From: Mycolicibacterium mengxianglii
GTDB taxonomy: Bacteria; Actinomycetota; Actinomycetes; Mycobacteriales; Mycobacteriaceae
Direction of reading: 5' to 3'
NCBI RefSeq assembly: GCF_015710575.1
Contig: NZ_CP065373.1
Location: 4,092,001 to 4,156,000 of the forward strand
Length of the DNA: 64,000 nucleotides
Shown here: positions 57,613-64,000 of the stretch, piece after piece
Layout: each line of letters starts with the position of its first letter
How positions within the stretch are numbered: the first letter of the stretch is position 1
Notes under the pieces: generated by a model
What the model was told of the DNA's origin: nothing
The model's database searches: none
The model's input: only the letters and a program-made list of their open reading frames with translations
Program-made: the position numbers and the translations under genes

Positions 57613-59013
57613 TCACTGACCCACCTGCGGTAGCTCGTCGGCGGCGATCTCACACGGCGTGGAAACGGCCGCGGGATCAGCCGCCGGCGGCACCGCGGGA
57701 GCGGGTTCCGGCGGTGTGGGCTCGGGCTCCTCGGCAGCTTCAGCTCGAGGCTGCGTGCTGTCCGGGCAGTCTGGTTGCGGCTCCTCGGCGGGCAGATCCT
57801 CCCCTGGCTCGGTGCCATCGGATTCGCCAGCCTGCGGCGCACTGTCCTCCTCGACCGGCGCGGCTTCGACCTCGTCCTCTACCTCGTCCTCGGGCTCGTC
57901 CTCGGGCTCGTCCTCGGGCTCGAGGTCCGGTTCGAGGTCGGGCTCGGACTCGAGGTCCGGGAGCTCCGGGGGCTCCGGCAGTGCCGCCTGGTCACCGAGC
58001 GCGGCCGAACCGGTGCCGAGCAGCCCACCGAGGGCGTCGGCGAAGCGCCCAGGCAGTGCGCCGAGACCCGCGCCAGGATCCGCCGGTGCCGAGGCTGGAC
58101 CCCCGGGAGGCACCATCGCCGCCGGGGCGGCCATGGTCTCCGTCGGACTCGGCTGCGGCGCAGCATAATTGGTGGGCACAGTTGCGCTGGGCGACGTGAG
58201 CGGCGCAGGAGTGGGCGGCGGCGCGGCCGGCACCTCGGGCGCCGACGTCACGGGTGCGGTGTGCACCGCCGCACCGGATGTCCCCGGCGCTGCCCCGGCA
58301 GCCCGAGGGGCGAGCGGGGCATACAGCTCGCCGGGAATGTCGAACCGAGCCGGGGGCCGCCCCGCCACAGCATCGACAGCGGCACGGTAGGCGGCACTGA
58401 CCGCACTCACCGCCGCACGCATGTCAGCAACCCAGTCGCCGCCGATCACGCTGTCCACGAACGGCTTTATCTCCGAATCCACCACGGCGGCAGCCTCTTC
58501 GGAAACCTCACCACCGGTGGTGAGGGTGCGGGCCGCGGCCAGCCACGCTGACCGCTGCCCCTGCGCCCGACCATCGGCAGCCACCGTCGAGTCCACTTTG
58601 CCGTTGACGATGCGCCACAGGTCATCGCGTAACCGCTGACAGGATTGCGCAGCGGCCCCGACCGCGGCGGTCAACTGGACTGCCTGCGCATCGTGTCGGC
58701 GAAGGAAAACCCCTGCGGCACTGCCACCTTCGCCGGCCCAGGCCGCGGCCACAACGCCGGTCTGCGCGCGCACGAGTTGGGATGCATCGGCAACTTGTTG
58801 GGCCATGGTTCGCAGTGCTGCGCAGTCGGCGTCAAGGGCACGCAAGTCCAGGCCGTCTTCGGTGCCGTACCAGTCGCGGACCTGCCCGCCATGCAGTGTG
58901 AGATCGGGATGCCGATATCCACGGACAGCGCACGCCCATACGTAGGTCTGCATATCATCCACTGCGACAAAGCCTTCGGCCAACCGGCCCGCTACATCGA
59001 ACTCCGCGGCCAT
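57613..59013 (-). CDS. Ala/Pro-rich protein with WxG-type helical N-terminus (Rv3439c-like), likely T7SS-linked
   Basis: The 466-residue protein has a helical first 200 residues with W-A-G at residues 92-94 in VVAAAWAGEGGSAAGVFLRR. This resembles WXG100/PPE-like turns. A Pro/Ala/Thr-rich middle follows and then an acidic tail rich in EPD, EPEDEPED and DEVEDE. It starts 1 base after the small EspC-like gene. M. tuberculosis Rv3439c has the same length and position. No signal peptide is seen, in line with type VII export. The function is unknown; co-secretion with the upstream small partner is the leading inference. Confidence 0.8.
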   Translation of the reverse strand: MAAEFDVAGRLAEGFVAVDDMQTYVWACAVRGYRHPDLTLHGGQVRDWYGTEDGLDLRALDADCAALRTMAQQVADASQLVRAQTGVVAAAWAGEGGSAAGVFLRRHDAQAVQLTAAVGAAAQSCQRLRDDLWRIVNGKVDSTVAADGRAQGQRSAWLAAARTLTTGGEVSEEAAAVVDSEIKPFVDSVIGGDWVADMRAAVSAVSAAYRAAVDAVAGRPPARFDIPGELYAPLAPRAAGAAPGTSGAAVHTAPVTSAPEVPAAPPPTPAPLTSPSATVPTNYAAPQPSPTETMAAPAAMVPPGGPASAPADPGAGLGALPGRFADALGGLLGTGSAALGDQAALPEPPELPDLESEPDLEPDLEPEDEPEDEPEDEVEDEVEAAPVEEDSAPQAGESDGTEPGEDLPAEEPQPDCPDSTQPRAEAAEEPEPTPPEPAPAVPPAADPAAVSTPCEIAADELPQVGQ

Positions 59014-59014
59014 G

Positions 59015-59311
59015 TCAGCCGATCCGCGCCGCAGCGGTCTGATCCGCAGTCCGGTATCGCCGGGCATCCGCACGCAGAGCCATCGCGATCTCGGCCGCGG
59101 CGCGCGCCCACACGTTCAGATCAGCAAGCAATCCGTCCAGAGCGCGGCGCAATTCATCACCGTCGCCGGTGTGCGCCCGCCCCGCCGAAGCGCCGTCGAA
59201 GGCGAGCCGGGCGCGTGCCGCGCGGCTGATCAGGTCTGCAGCGGTGTCGAACTGTTCGGCGGCGGCGTCCATGGCGGCAGGATCGACGTGTGTCGTATAC
59301 GGATCTCCCAT
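59015..59311 (-). CDS. EspC/WXG100-like small protein with a C-terminal YxxxD secretion motif (Rv3440c-like)
   Basis: The 98-residue protein consists of two helices separated by a turn near residues 40-50 (DGASAGRAHTGDGDEL), as in EspC-like (DUF2580) proteins. Near the C-terminus it carries Y86-R-T-A-D90, matching the YxxxD/E type VII secretion signal. It lacks the central WxG, as EspC does. The next gene starts 1 base after its stop, so the pair is cotranslated and is likely a heterodimeric substrate. M. tuberculosis Rv3440c lies at the same place, and the ESX-4 genes follow rplM there, beyond the right edge here. Confidence 0.78.
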   Translation of the reverse strand: MGDPYTTHVDPAAMDAAAEQFDTAADLISRAARARLAFDGASAGRAHTGDGDELRRALDGLLADLNVWARAAAEIAMALRADARRYRTADQTAAARIG

Positions 59312-59362
59312 ACCTGGGTTAGACGCACACGACGCCGCCCCGGTTCCCGCCGCGGACCGGCG

Positions 59363-60700
59363 TCAGCGGTGTTGGCTGACCGATCGGGCGACGCGCACGG
59401 CCAGCTGGCGGGCGGTGTCCTCATCGCCGGCCTCGACCATCACCCGGACCAGTTGTTCGGTACCGGAAGGCCGCAGCAGGATTCTGCCGGTGTCCCCCAG
59501 CTCCGCCTCGGCCTCTTTGACAGCAATCTGCACATCGGGCGCGGCGGCCACCGTCGTCTTGTCGGCGACCGCGACGTTGATCAGCACCTGGGGCAGCGTG
59601 TGCATGGTCGCGGCGAGCTCGGCCAGCGACTTCCCGGTCTGCGCCATCCGCGACATCAACCGCAGACCGGTGACGATCCCGTCACCGGTGGGGCCGTACG
59701 CAGGCAGGACGATGTGGCCGGATTGTTCGCCGCCGAGGGTGTACTCACCGGCGCGCAGTTCCTCGAGCACATAGCGGTCCCCCACTCCGGTGGTACGCAC
59801 GGCGATGCCGGCGTCACGCATCGCCAGGTGCAGACCCTGATTGCTCATCACCGTGGTGACCAGAGTGTGGGAGGCCAGCTCGTCGGCGTCTTTCATGGCC
59901 AGCGCCAATACCACCATGATGGCGTCGCCGTCGATGATGTCGCCTGCGGCGTCCACCGCAAGGCAGCGGTCGGCGTCGCCGTCGTGCGCCAACCCGAGAT
60001 CGGCTCCGTGGGCCCGCACCGCTTCCCGCAGGTGCTCCATGTGGGTGGACCCGCAGCCGTCGTTGATGTTCAGCCCGTCGGGCTCGGCGTTGATGGCAAT
60101 GACAGTGGCGCCGGCCGCGCGGTAGGCCTGCGGAGCGGCGGCGAATGCGGCACCGTGAGCGCAGTCGACAACGACGGTGAGCCCGTCGAGCGGTGCAGAT
60201 GCCGCCTTGCCGACGTGCCGGAGATAACGCTCCAGCGCATCTTCGGCGTACACCACCCGGCCGATGCCGGCGCCGACAGGACGATCAGCCGGCCCCGCAA
60301 TCACCAGCTCGGCGATCCGGTCCTCGGCGGCGTCGTCGAGCTTGTGACCGCCCGGCCCGAAGATCTTGATGCCGTTGTCGGGCATCGGGTTGTGTGACGC
60401 CGAGATCATCACGCCGAAGGATGCGTCGTACGCGTTGGTCAGGTACGCAATCGCGGGAGTAGGCAGCACGCCGACCCGCAACACGTCCACGCCTTCGCTG
60501 GTCACACCGGCAGTGACGGCGGCTTCGAGCATCTCGCCGCTGGCGCGGGGATCCCGGCCGATGACGGCTACCTGGCGTCTTCCCGGACCGGTCCGCGCGA
60601 GGCGCCGCGCGGCGGCGGAGCCGAGGGCGACAGCCAGTTCGGGGGTCAGGTCGCGGTTGGCGACTCCTCGCACCCCGTCGGTACCGAAAAGTCGAGCCAT
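59363..60700 (-). CDS. glmM: Phosphoglucosamine mutase GlmM
   Basis: The 445-residue mutase begins [14 protein letters not shown]. Catalytic phosphoserine is in [23 protein letters not shown] near residue 102, with a metal loop AHDGDADRC near residue 242, a sugar loop GEQSGHIV near 328 and a phosphate loop [14 protein letters not shown] near 415. It converts glucosamine 6-phosphate to glucosamine 1-phosphate. The ATG at 60700 is chosen to give this start; the frame extends upstream without family similarity. It lies 51 bases before the EspC-like gene. Confidence 0.96.
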   Translation of the reverse strand: MARLFGTDGVRGVANRDLTPELAVALGSAAARRLARTGPGRRQVAVIGRDPRASGEMLEAAVTAGVTSEGVDVLRVGVLPTPAIAYLTNAYDASFGVMISASHNPMPDNGIKIFGPGGHKLDDAAEDRIAELVIAGPADRPVGAGIGRVVYAEDALERYLRHVGKAASAPLDGLTVVVDCAHGAAFAAAPQAYRAAGATVIAINAEPDGLNINDGCGSTHMEHLREAVRAHGADLGLAHDGDADRCLAVDAAGDIIDGDAIMVVLALAMKDADELASHTLVTTVMSNQGLHLAMRDAGIAVRTTGVGDRYVLEELRAGEYTLGGEQSGHIVLPAYGPTGDGIVTGLRLMSRMAQTGKSLAELAATMHTLPQVLINVAVADKTTVAAAPDVQIAVKEAEAELGDTGRILLRPSGTEQLVRVMVEAGDEDTARQLAVRVARSVSQHR

Positions 60701-60823
60701 GAACCTAAACCTCTCACAGATGGTGGTTCCGGAGCCAACTGCCGCACCGGGCAAACGGCCCCAGAACCCCCATCGTGATCGAGAAATCTCGGCTGGTCCG
60801 AGACCTTCGTCACCGGACGAGCG

Positions 60824-61333
60824 TCAGTTCATCCCGGAGATGTTGTTCGGCTCCGGCACCTCGTCGCCACCCACCTGCGGTGCGTCGCCGCCGCCACTGC
60901 CGGGAGCCTCCACGGGCGGCGGCGCGGCCGGTTCCGCACTCGGATTTTCCGCGACCTCCGCGGACGTGCCGGGGATCACCGGCGAAGTCGTCCCGTTCTG
61001 GGTCAGCACCACGTCCCCATCGGGCTGCTCCGTACACACGGTCTGGCTCACGCCCGTCGCGTCGACCTGCACCACCATCGCGTTCGCGGCCTGTTCGGCC
61101 ACAGAACACTTGTCGACGATGGCATCGATGGCGTCGGCCGGGGGAACGCTGTCGAGGAATGGTGCCCCGCCGATGACGACGCTGACCAGGCCGTCCGGCG
61201 CCGGCGGCGGCGGTGACGGCGGTGCGGGCTCGGCATGTGCCAGCCCCAGTCCTGCGGTGATCAGCAGCGACCCGCCGAACGCCGTGGCGAGCGCGCCGCG
61301 GGTGATGGTTGTTGTGAAGTTCTTGACGGTCAT
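60824..61333 (-). CDS. Secreted two-cysteine protein of unknown family, paralog 1 of 3
   Basis: The 169-residue protein has a clear Sec signal peptide: basic start, hydrophobic core and cleavage site A-H-A before EPAP, residues 1-34. The mature part contains GLVSVVIGGAPFLDSVP, Cys76, then 24 residues later Cys100 in GVSQTVC, then VVLTQN and SPVIPGTSAEV, and a low-complexity Pro/Gly tail. It shares this layout with the next two genes upstream. A disulfide between the two Cys is likely after export. No enzyme motif is seen and the family is not one I can name. It is the last of the three in the leftward direction. Confidence 0.8.
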   Translation of the reverse strand: MTVKNFTTTITRGALATAFGGSLLITAGLGLAHAEPAPPSPPPPAPDGLVSVVIGGAPFLDSVPPADAIDAIVDKCSVAEQAANAMVVQVDATGVSQTVCTEQPDGDVVLTQNGTTSPVIPGTSAEVAENPSAEPAAPPPVEAPGSGGGDAPQVGGDEVPEPNNISGMN

Positions 61334-61495
61334 CAGTTAGCCCTTCCGAATCTCCGGCGAAGTGGCGCCCCGGCGGCGGTCCGTGATGTCCACCGAGGGC
61401 AGTGACCCCGTCTGCCGGCGTCCTGTCGAACGCCCGCCTCTTACCTAGAACGCTGTTGACCCGATCGCGCAAGCTCAAACCACGGGACGGAAAGC

Positions 61496-61530
61496 AGTCG
61501 CCGCCCACATCACGGATGCGGGCGGCGACT
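61496..61530 (-). terminator. Hairpin after secreted paralog 2
   Basis: AGTCGCCGCCCACATC (61496-61511) pairs with GATGCGGGCGGCGACT (61515-61530) with one mismatch and a 3-base loop. It sits 8 bases beyond the paralog 2 stop on the minus strand, followed by GCTTTCC. Confidence 0.8.
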
Positions 61531-61537
61531 CAGGCGA

Positions 61538-62065
61538 TCAGTCCTCGTCGTCCACCGATTGCTGACCTCCCAGACCGGTGTCGCCGTGCGGGGCAGGCGG
61601 TTCGGCGGCTCCCGCGCCGTTGAGATCCCCCGCGGCACTTCCGGGGTTACCGGGCGGCATCGGTGCGGCGGGTTCGCCGGAGACCTCTGCCGACGTCCCG
61701 GGGATGACGGGCGAATCCGTGCCCGCGACATTCTGGGCCACCACCACTTCGCCCACCGGCAGCCCGGCACACGCCACCTGGCTGGCTCCCTGCGTGTCGA
61801 CCTGTGACACCAGCCCGTTGGCATCCGGAACCGCCGATCCACACAGCTGGGTGATGGTGCTGACCGCCTCCATGACAGGCACGCCGTCAAGAAGGGTCGC
61901 GCCGCCCTGGGTGACGGTCACCAGACCGTCTGCCGCCGGCGCCGGTGGGGCCGGTGTGGGAGAGACCGGCTCTGCACCGGCAACCCCGAGTCCCGCGGTG
62001 AACAGCACCCCGCCGAATACGGCTCCGGCTGCGCCCCTCTTGAAATTCTTGCTGATTGCTGTCAT
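61538..62065 (-). CDS. Secreted two-cysteine protein of unknown family, paralog 2 of 3
   Basis: The 175-residue protein has a signal peptide ending A-G-A before EPV (residues 1-31). The mature part has a Pro-rich spacer, DGLVTVTQGGATLLDGVP, Cys75, then Cys99 in QGASQVAC, followed by VVVAQNV and the shared SPVIPGTSAEV, and a Pro/Gly/Asp-rich tail. Spacing of 24 between cysteines is the same in all three. The N-terminal pattern SKNFKRGAAGAVFGG matches the upstream paralog closely, and duplication is evident. Own terminator downstream implies separate transcripts or differential expression. Confidence 0.82.
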   Translation of the reverse strand: MTAISKNFKRGAAGAVFGGVLFTAGLGVAGAEPVSPTPAPPAPAADGLVTVTQGGATLLDGVPVMEAVSTITQLCGSAVPDANGLVSQVDTQGASQVACAGLPVGEVVVAQNVAGTDSPVIPGTSAEVSGEPAAPMPPGNPGSAAGDLNGAGAAEPPAPHGDTGLGGQQSVDDED

Positions 62066-62219
62066 CTGTTAGTTGTCCTTCCGTCCGACCCCGGGAAGCG
62101 CGGGAAAACCCACGTCCGGGCGGAGCAGGTCGAATGCCGGCGTCACGGTGACGCCACGCTCTCGTACAGAGCTGGAGTTTCCCGGCTCGGCGACATCAAA
62201 CCGGTTGGCACAACAAGAA

Positions 62220-62248
62220 GCCGCCCGCATCCTGAGGATGCGGGCGGC
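62220..62248 (-). terminator. Hairpin after secreted paralog 3
   Basis: GCCGCCCGCATCC (62220-62232) pairs perfectly with GGATGCGGGCGGC (62236-62248) across TGA. On the minus strand it is followed by TTCTTGTTG, making it a good intrinsic-type terminator 19 bases beyond the stop. Its stem sequence is nearly the same as that after paralog 2. Confidence 0.85.
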
Positions 62249-62267
62249 GACGTTTCAGCGGGCCGGT

Positions 62268-62777
62268 TTAACCGACGTTTTCGCCACCCTCGGCGGCCGG
62301 TGCCTGAACCGTGTCGGCGGTGTCAGGTGCCGGGCTCTCCTGCGAGTCGGCAGGCGCACCAGCGGAACCGTCCGCGGCACCCTCAGCAGCCGGGTCAGTG
62401 ACCCCCTCGGTGGCTTCGGGGCTCTCGACCGGGGCGGTGGTCTCCGAGCTCACGTTCTGGGCGAGCACCAGCTCGCCACCACCGGGAAGCCCGGCGCAGA
62501 CGGTCTGGTTGACACCCTGGGCGTCGACCTGGGCAGCCAGAGCGCTCACGTCGGCGGCGGCGGTGCCGCAGATGGCGGCGCTGGCGTTGCTGGCCACATC
62601 GGCAGGCACGCTGTCCATGATGGTGGTGTCACCGACGGCGACGCTGACCAGGCCATCAGCTGCGGGTGTCACGGCGGGCTCTGCACCTGCGACGCCCAGA
62701 CCTGCGGTGAACAGCAGTGATCCGCCGAACACAGTGCCGACGGCAACAGTCTTGAAGTTCTTGCTGATGTTTTTCAT
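62268..62777 (-). CDS. Secreted two-cysteine protein of unknown family, paralog 3 of 3
   Basis: The 169-residue protein has a signal peptide ending A-G-A before EPA (residues 1-32). The mature part has DGLVSVAVGDTTIMDSVP, Cys70, then Cys94 in QGVNQTVC, then LVLAQNV. The PGTSAEV motif of the others is replaced by APVESPEATEG, and the tail is rich in Ala, Glu and Pro. It is nearest to the ribosomal genes, with 343 bases to rpsI, so it has its own promoter. A purine-rich AGAGGTAAC precedes the start. Role unknown; envelope or extracellular location is expected. Confidence 0.82.
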   Translation of the reverse strand: MKNISKNFKTVAVGTVFGGSLLFTAGLGVAGAEPAVTPAADGLVSVAVGDTTIMDSVPADVASNASAAICGTAAADVSALAAQVDAQGVNQTVCAGLPGGGELVLAQNVSSETTAPVESPEATEGVTDPAAEGAADGSAGAPADSQESPAPDTADTVQAPAAEGGENVG

Positions 62778-63120
62778 CAGTTACCTCTTCCGATTCGCGA
62801 AGTCGCAGTCCGGCGACATGCGAGCGATCTGCTCACGGCCGGAGGCAGAAACTTGTCTGCCGACGTCGATGGACGCCTGCGCTTCCGTGTCCCAGGCTTT
62901 CGCACCCTCGAGCCGGAACTCAACCGGCGGGTCGCTGATCTGCGAACCCGGTGCGGCTGGCTAAGTAACTACCAGGGTGTCGCCCCTGGACCGCAGCCCA
63001 TCGGGCTTTACTGAATCAACAGTGTGCGACACGTCACAGTGGGAGTTAACACCGCTGAAACGACGATCGCCGAGCACGCGGTGCGTGCTCGGCGATCGGT
63101 GTGGAAGCAGTGCTGACGGA
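62778..63120. other. Spacer between the secreted triplet and rpsI with strong terminator
   Basis: This 343-base region contains no gene I can support. At its right end, CGATCGCCGAGCACGC (63064-63079) pairs perfectly with GCGTGCTCGGCGATCG (63083-63098) across a 3-base loop, a 16-bp stem 22 bases past the rpsI stop on the minus strand. This is the terminator of rplM-rpsI. The rest, including AT-richer 62960-63055, probably holds the promoter of paralog 3. Confidence 0.7.
63064..63098 (-). terminator. Terminator of the rplM-rpsI operon
   Basis: A perfect 16-bp stem with a GGT loop lies 22 bases beyond the rpsI stop. On the minus strand it is followed by TCGTTTCAG, only a short T run. Confidence 0.85.
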
Positions 63121-63630
63121 TCAGCGCTTCGAGTACTGCGGGGCCTTACGGGCCTTCTTGAGTCCGTACTTCTTGCGCTCGATCGCACGCGGATCGCGAG
63201 TGAGGAAGCCGGCTTTCTTCAGGGCCGGACGGTCCTCGGGCTGCACGATGATCAGCGCCCGGGCGATGGCCAGACGCAGCGCGCCGGCCTGACCGGACGG
63301 GCCACCGCCATCGAGGTGGGCGAAGATGTCGAACGCGTCCACCCGGTCGACGGTCACCAGCGGGGCCTTGATCAGCTGCTGGTGCACCTTGTTCGGGAAG
63401 TACGCCTCCAGGCTGCGGCCGTCGAGGTCGAACTTGCCGGTGCCTGGTACCAGGCGCACCCGGACGACGGCTTCCTTGCGGCGGCCGACGGTCTGGATCG
63501 GACGGTCGATGTAGATCGGCTCGCGCGCTGGGGCCTCTTCGACCTCGACGACAACCTCGTCGACGAAGTTGTCGGCGCCGTCGGCCTCGAGGACCTCAGC
63601 GGCTTCGGTGGTCTCCTCGGGAGAAGTCAC
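63121..63630 (-). CDS. rpsI: 30S ribosomal protein uS9 (RpsI)
   Basis: The 169-residue protein has an acidic N-terminal extension, then [20 protein letters not shown] near residue 45, [20 protein letters not shown] near residue 108, and the conserved C-terminal end [13 protein letters not shown] that reaches the P-site tRNA. The first 40 residues are acidic and typical for mycobacterial S9. The GTG start overlaps the rplM stop by four bases (63627-63630), giving translational coupling of the two ribosomal proteins. Confidence 0.97.
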   Translation of the reverse strand: MTSPEETTEAAEVLEADGADNFVDEVVVEVEEAPAREPIYIDRPIQTVGRRKEAVVRVRLVPGTGKFDLDGRSLEAYFPNKVHQQLIKAPLVTVDRVDAFDIFAHLDGGGPSGQAGALRLAIARALIIVQPEDRPALKKAGFLTRDPRAIERKKYGLKKARKAPQYSKR

Positions 63631-64000
63631 TGGCTCACCTGCTTGATTTCGAACGGAATCGGCTGCTGAGCGGTATGCGGGTGCACTGCACCCGTGTAGA
63701 CGCGCAGGTTCTTCTGGATCTGCCGGCTGAGCTTGTTGTGCGGGAGCATGCCGATGATCGCGCGTTCGACCACTCGGTCGGCGTTCTTGGCCAGCTCGTC
63801 GCCCAGTGCCCGCGAGCGCAGGCCGCCCGGGAAACCCGAGTGGCGGTAGGCGAGCTTCTTCTGCAGTTTGTCGCCGCTGACGGCGACCTTGTCGGCGTTG
63901 ATGATGATGACGAAATCGCCACCATCGACATTCGGGGTGAATGTCGGCTTGTGCTTGCCGCGGAGCAGCTTGGCTGCTTCGACGGCGAGCCGGCCGAGCA
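63627..64000 (-). CDS. rplM: 50S ribosomal protein uL13 (RplM), 3' part only
   Basis: About 124 C-terminal residues are visible before the right edge cuts the gene. They include [52 protein letters not shown], then the [19 protein letters not shown] helix, [11 protein letters not shown] and the end [10 protein letters not shown]. These are the uL13 signature segments. The stop lies in GTGA shared with the rpsI start. The start codon and promoter are outside the window. Confidence 0.95.
   Translation of the reverse strand, partial: LGRLAVEAAKLLRGKHKPTFTPNVDGGDFVIIINADKVAVSGDKLQKKLAYRHSGFPGGLRSRALGDELAKNADRVVERAIIGMLPHNKLSRQIQKNLRVYTGAVHPHTAQQPIPFEIKQVSQ

Overview
The window reads as chromosomal DNA of a mycobacterium, most likely a rapid-growing Mycolicibacterium-type species. 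This rests on very high GC, on gene families found in few other groups (mfpA-E conservon, whiB3, rsdA-sigD, imuA'-imuB-dnaE2, GuaB3, GroEL1 with a His-rich tail, EspC-like proteins), and on gene order that follows, with gaps, the M. tuberculosis stretch from about Rv3361c to Rv3443c as I remember it. No tRNA, rRNA, CRISPR array, complete insertion sequence or prophage was recognised.

Layout. Positions 1-8035 hold the 3' part of an Rv1747-type ABC exporter, a membrane-anchored beta-propeller protein, and the five-gene mfp conservon: sensor kinase-like MfpE, roadblock MfpD, DUF742 MfpC, small GTPase MfpB and the gyrase-binding pentapeptide protein MfpA. Positions 8294-11736 hold single enzymes, including a quinone oxidoreductase gene broken by a one-base frameshift. 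Positions 11748-25162 contain the SOS mutasome: dnaE2 and imuA'-imuB, each with a LexA box. Between them lie Eis-like, universal stress, HtdY, TesB, LpqD and nucleoside hydrolase genes and the ohrR-ohr peroxide module. Positions 25351-35053 carry guanine nucleotide synthesis (guaA, guaB3, guaB2), an HAD mutase/GH65 phosphorylase pair and choD.

Positions 35228-39230 are a regulatory block: a DUF5319 protein, rsdA/sigD, a helical-repeat protein and whiB3. After a small deletion scar (39250-40145) comes an unusual lipoprotein that joins a lytic transglycosylase domain to a DUF1460 amidase-like domain. Positions 42205-52599 are a long leftward run: nnr, gadB, alr, a hydrolase, tsaE, tsaB, rimI, tsaD and an NTF2-like gene, followed by CIRCE-controlled groES-groEL1. 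Positions 53493-60700 hold glmS and glmM (UDP-GlcNAc precursor supply) with a putative type VII secretion substrate pair between them. From 60824 to 62777 lie three tandem paralogous secreted two-cysteine proteins of unknown role, then rpsI and the 3' part of rplM at the right edge.

Functional themes are cell-wall precursor supply and remodelling (alr, glmS, glmM, transglycosylase-amidase), translation fidelity (t6A genes, rpsI-rplM), damage-induced mutagenesis, and redox or peroxide stress control. The least explained items are the secreted paralog triplet, the transglycosylase-DUF1460 fusion, the EspC-like pair and the LysR deletion scar.
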